A program made the position numbers and the translations under genes. Positions 4,060 to 5,076 of a stretch of DNA of 5,076 nt are shown in pieces. Origin of the DNA: Bdellovibrionales bacterium (GTDB lineage Bacteria; Bdellovibrionota; Bdellovibrionia; Bdellovibrionales; Bdellovibrionaceae); assembly GCA_027320785.1 (NCBI GenBank), contig DAHVKR010000133.1, positions 1-5,076 of the forward strand, read 5' to 3'. The notes beneath the pieces were generated by a model that worked only from the letters and a program-made list of their open reading frames with translations, was not told the origin of the DNA and searched no databases. Within the stretch, counting starts at the first letter, position 1, and each line of letters starts with the position of its first letter.

Positions 4060-5076
4060 ATGTCATTTAAAGCCAAGTTTTTATTAGTTATTGCTGTCAC
4101 AGTTGTAGTGGGAACAATTATTTCAACCTTGATTGCGGCCTCTTCGGTTCGATCTGCACGGGAAGAAGCTCTTTTGGAAAAATCAAGAGCCATTCTTTCG
4201 CGTATTGAAGAAGTACGAACATTTGTTGCAAGCCAAGGGGGATTTAAAGATCTTGTTGGTAAAGCTGTTGAAAAATATCCAGATGGAAATCTCCCTAAAA
4301 GTGCTAAAGAAGAAATTTTGATGCATGTTCCTGTTTATGCCACGATGGTTGTGGCACGCAGAGGGGCTGAAAAAGACAACTACCAATTTCGAGTTTTTTC
4401 AGATGAGCCTAGAAACAAAGATAATCAGGCTACAGCTTCGGAACAGCAAATACTGGAGCGCTTTGGTGCAGATCCCAAACTAAAAGAATTAGTCGAGAAA
4501 AAGGACAACAAATTTTATGTGTACCGGCCGGTCAGACTTTCTGAAAAATATGGATGCTTAGCTTGTCACGGAAATCCTGCTACTTCTCCTTTTCATAATG
4601 GAAATGATATTTTGGGTTATAAAATGGAGAATTGGAAAGACGGAAAGTTGCACGCTGCCTTTGCTATTATTTCAGATATGACACCTGTGCAGCAAGCTTC
4701 TGCCAAGGCCTCGTGGACAATTGCAGGGTTCTCTGGTTTGGTCGGTCTTCTGAGCATTTTGATTGCTTTCCTTTTAGTTCGAAAACCACTCAATCGGCTC
4801 AGCCAAGTGGCGAATCATTTGACTCAGGCGAGTGGAGAGATCCAAGGCACAGGTCAGGAGATTGCTTCTTCGGCTCAAAATCTAAGTGCAGCTTCGGTGG
4901 AGGCGGCCGCCTCCATTCAGGAAACCACAGCTTCAGTTGAGGAAATTTCCAGCATGATTAAACTCAATGCTGAGCATGCTCAATCCGCTAAAGATCTTTC
5001 AGAGAAAAGTGAAAAAGAAGCACGCCAGGGTGCGGATGAGGTTCAAAAGCTCATCCTCGCTATGGATGAAATCTCG
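4060..5076 (+). CDS. Methyl-accepting chemotaxis protein with periplasmic c-type haem sensor domain (3' end outside window)
   Basis: The first 339 residues of a chemoreceptor. TM1 is at ~5-29 and TM2 at ~219-240, with a periplasmic sensor between them. The sensor holds YVYRPVRLSEKYGCLACHGN, where C166-x-x-C169-H170 is a c-type haem attachment motif (4555-4569). This arrangement is that of the Tll0287-like/DUF3365 sensor fold, a PAS-like haem domain; c-haem chemoreceptors are known in Geobacter. The haem would be attached after export by cytochrome c maturation, and the receptor would signal redox state or a diatomic gas to CheA/CheW. After TM2 comes only RKPLNRLSQVANHLTQ, resembling the first HAMP helix, then directly a long Ala/Ser/Gln/Glu-rich coiled coil with a likely methylation segment (SIQETTASVEEISSM, 285-299). 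A full HAMP domain is not visible. The cytoplasmic tip that binds CheA/CheW lies beyond the window. Start supported by a good ribosome site. Confidence 0.92.
   Translation, partial: MSFKAKFLLVIAVTVVVGTIISTLIAASSVRSAREEALLEKSRAILSRIEEVRTFVASQGGFKDLVGKAVEKYPDGNLPKSAKEEILMHVPVYATMVVARRGAEKDNYQFRVFSDEPRNKDNQATASEQQILERFGADPKLKELVEKKDNKFYVYRPVRLSEKYGCLACHGNPATSPFHNGNDILGYKMENWKDGKLHAAFAIISDMTPVQQASAKASWTIAGFSGLVGLLSILIAFLLVRKPLNRLSQVANHLTQASGEIQGTGQEIASSAQNLSAASVEAAASIQETTASVEEISSMIKLNAEHAQSAKDLSEKSEKEARQGADEVQKLILAMDEIS

Noticed and set aside
4632..4940. Plus-strand 102-codon frame inside the chemoreceptor gene
   Set aside because: It is an out-of-frame shadow of the receptor's sensor end, TM2 and coiled coil; composition and start context are not those of a gene.
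1..5076. CRISPR arrays, tRNA or rRNA genes and insertion sequences
   Set aside because: No regularly spaced repeats, tRNA cloverleaf, rRNA signature, transposase or terminal inverted repeats were seen.

Overview
The window reads like a chromosomal segment from a deltaproteobacterium-like predator of the Bdellovibrionota (Bdellovibrio or a relative). This is an inference from three things: two consecutive lytic transglycosylases, a chemoreceptor with an alanine-, serine- and glutamate-rich signalling stalk of the kind seen in Bdellovibrio, and above all a free-standing cyclic-di-GMP riboswitch RNA with its own terminator. The last resembles the abundant attack-phase 'merRNA' described in Bdellovibrio bacteriovorus. 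Species cannot be fixed from the sequence alone.

Layout. Positions 1-1068 (+) hold the C-terminal part of an Slt70-type soluble lytic transglycosylase that starts outside the window. Eleven bases later, 1080-2951 (+) encodes a complete MltD-type lytic transglycosylase lipoprotein with a long Thr/Ala/Pro linker, an SLT domain and three LysM domains. These two probably form one transcription unit for peptidoglycan cleavage. Positions 2952-3551 (600 bases) carry no convincing protein gene. On the minus strand this stretch holds a GEMM-I (c-di-GMP-I) aptamer (core about 3085-3155, with outer helices reaching 3039-3172), followed by a strong intrinsic terminator (2957-3001) that ends five bases from the mltD stop. 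No minus-strand gene lies between aptamer and terminator, so the RNA appears to be an orphan riboswitch or small RNA rather than a leader. Several dyads and two weak promoter candidates lie upstream of it.

Positions 3552-3953 (+) encode a small, very lysine-rich exported protein of unknown function. Positions 4060-5076 (+) encode the first 339 residues of a methyl-accepting chemotaxis protein whose periplasmic sensor carries a c-type haem motif (CLACH) of the Tll0287-like/DUF3365 kind. It is preceded by a TATAAT element and a sigma-28-like GCCGATAC element, and it runs off the window end.

Taken together, the window combines envelope remodelling (Slt, MltD), a c-di-GMP-sensing RNA, and a redox- or gas-sensing chemoreceptor. 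Each of these fits the life cycle of a predatory bacterium, but a direct functional link between them is not shown by the sequence.
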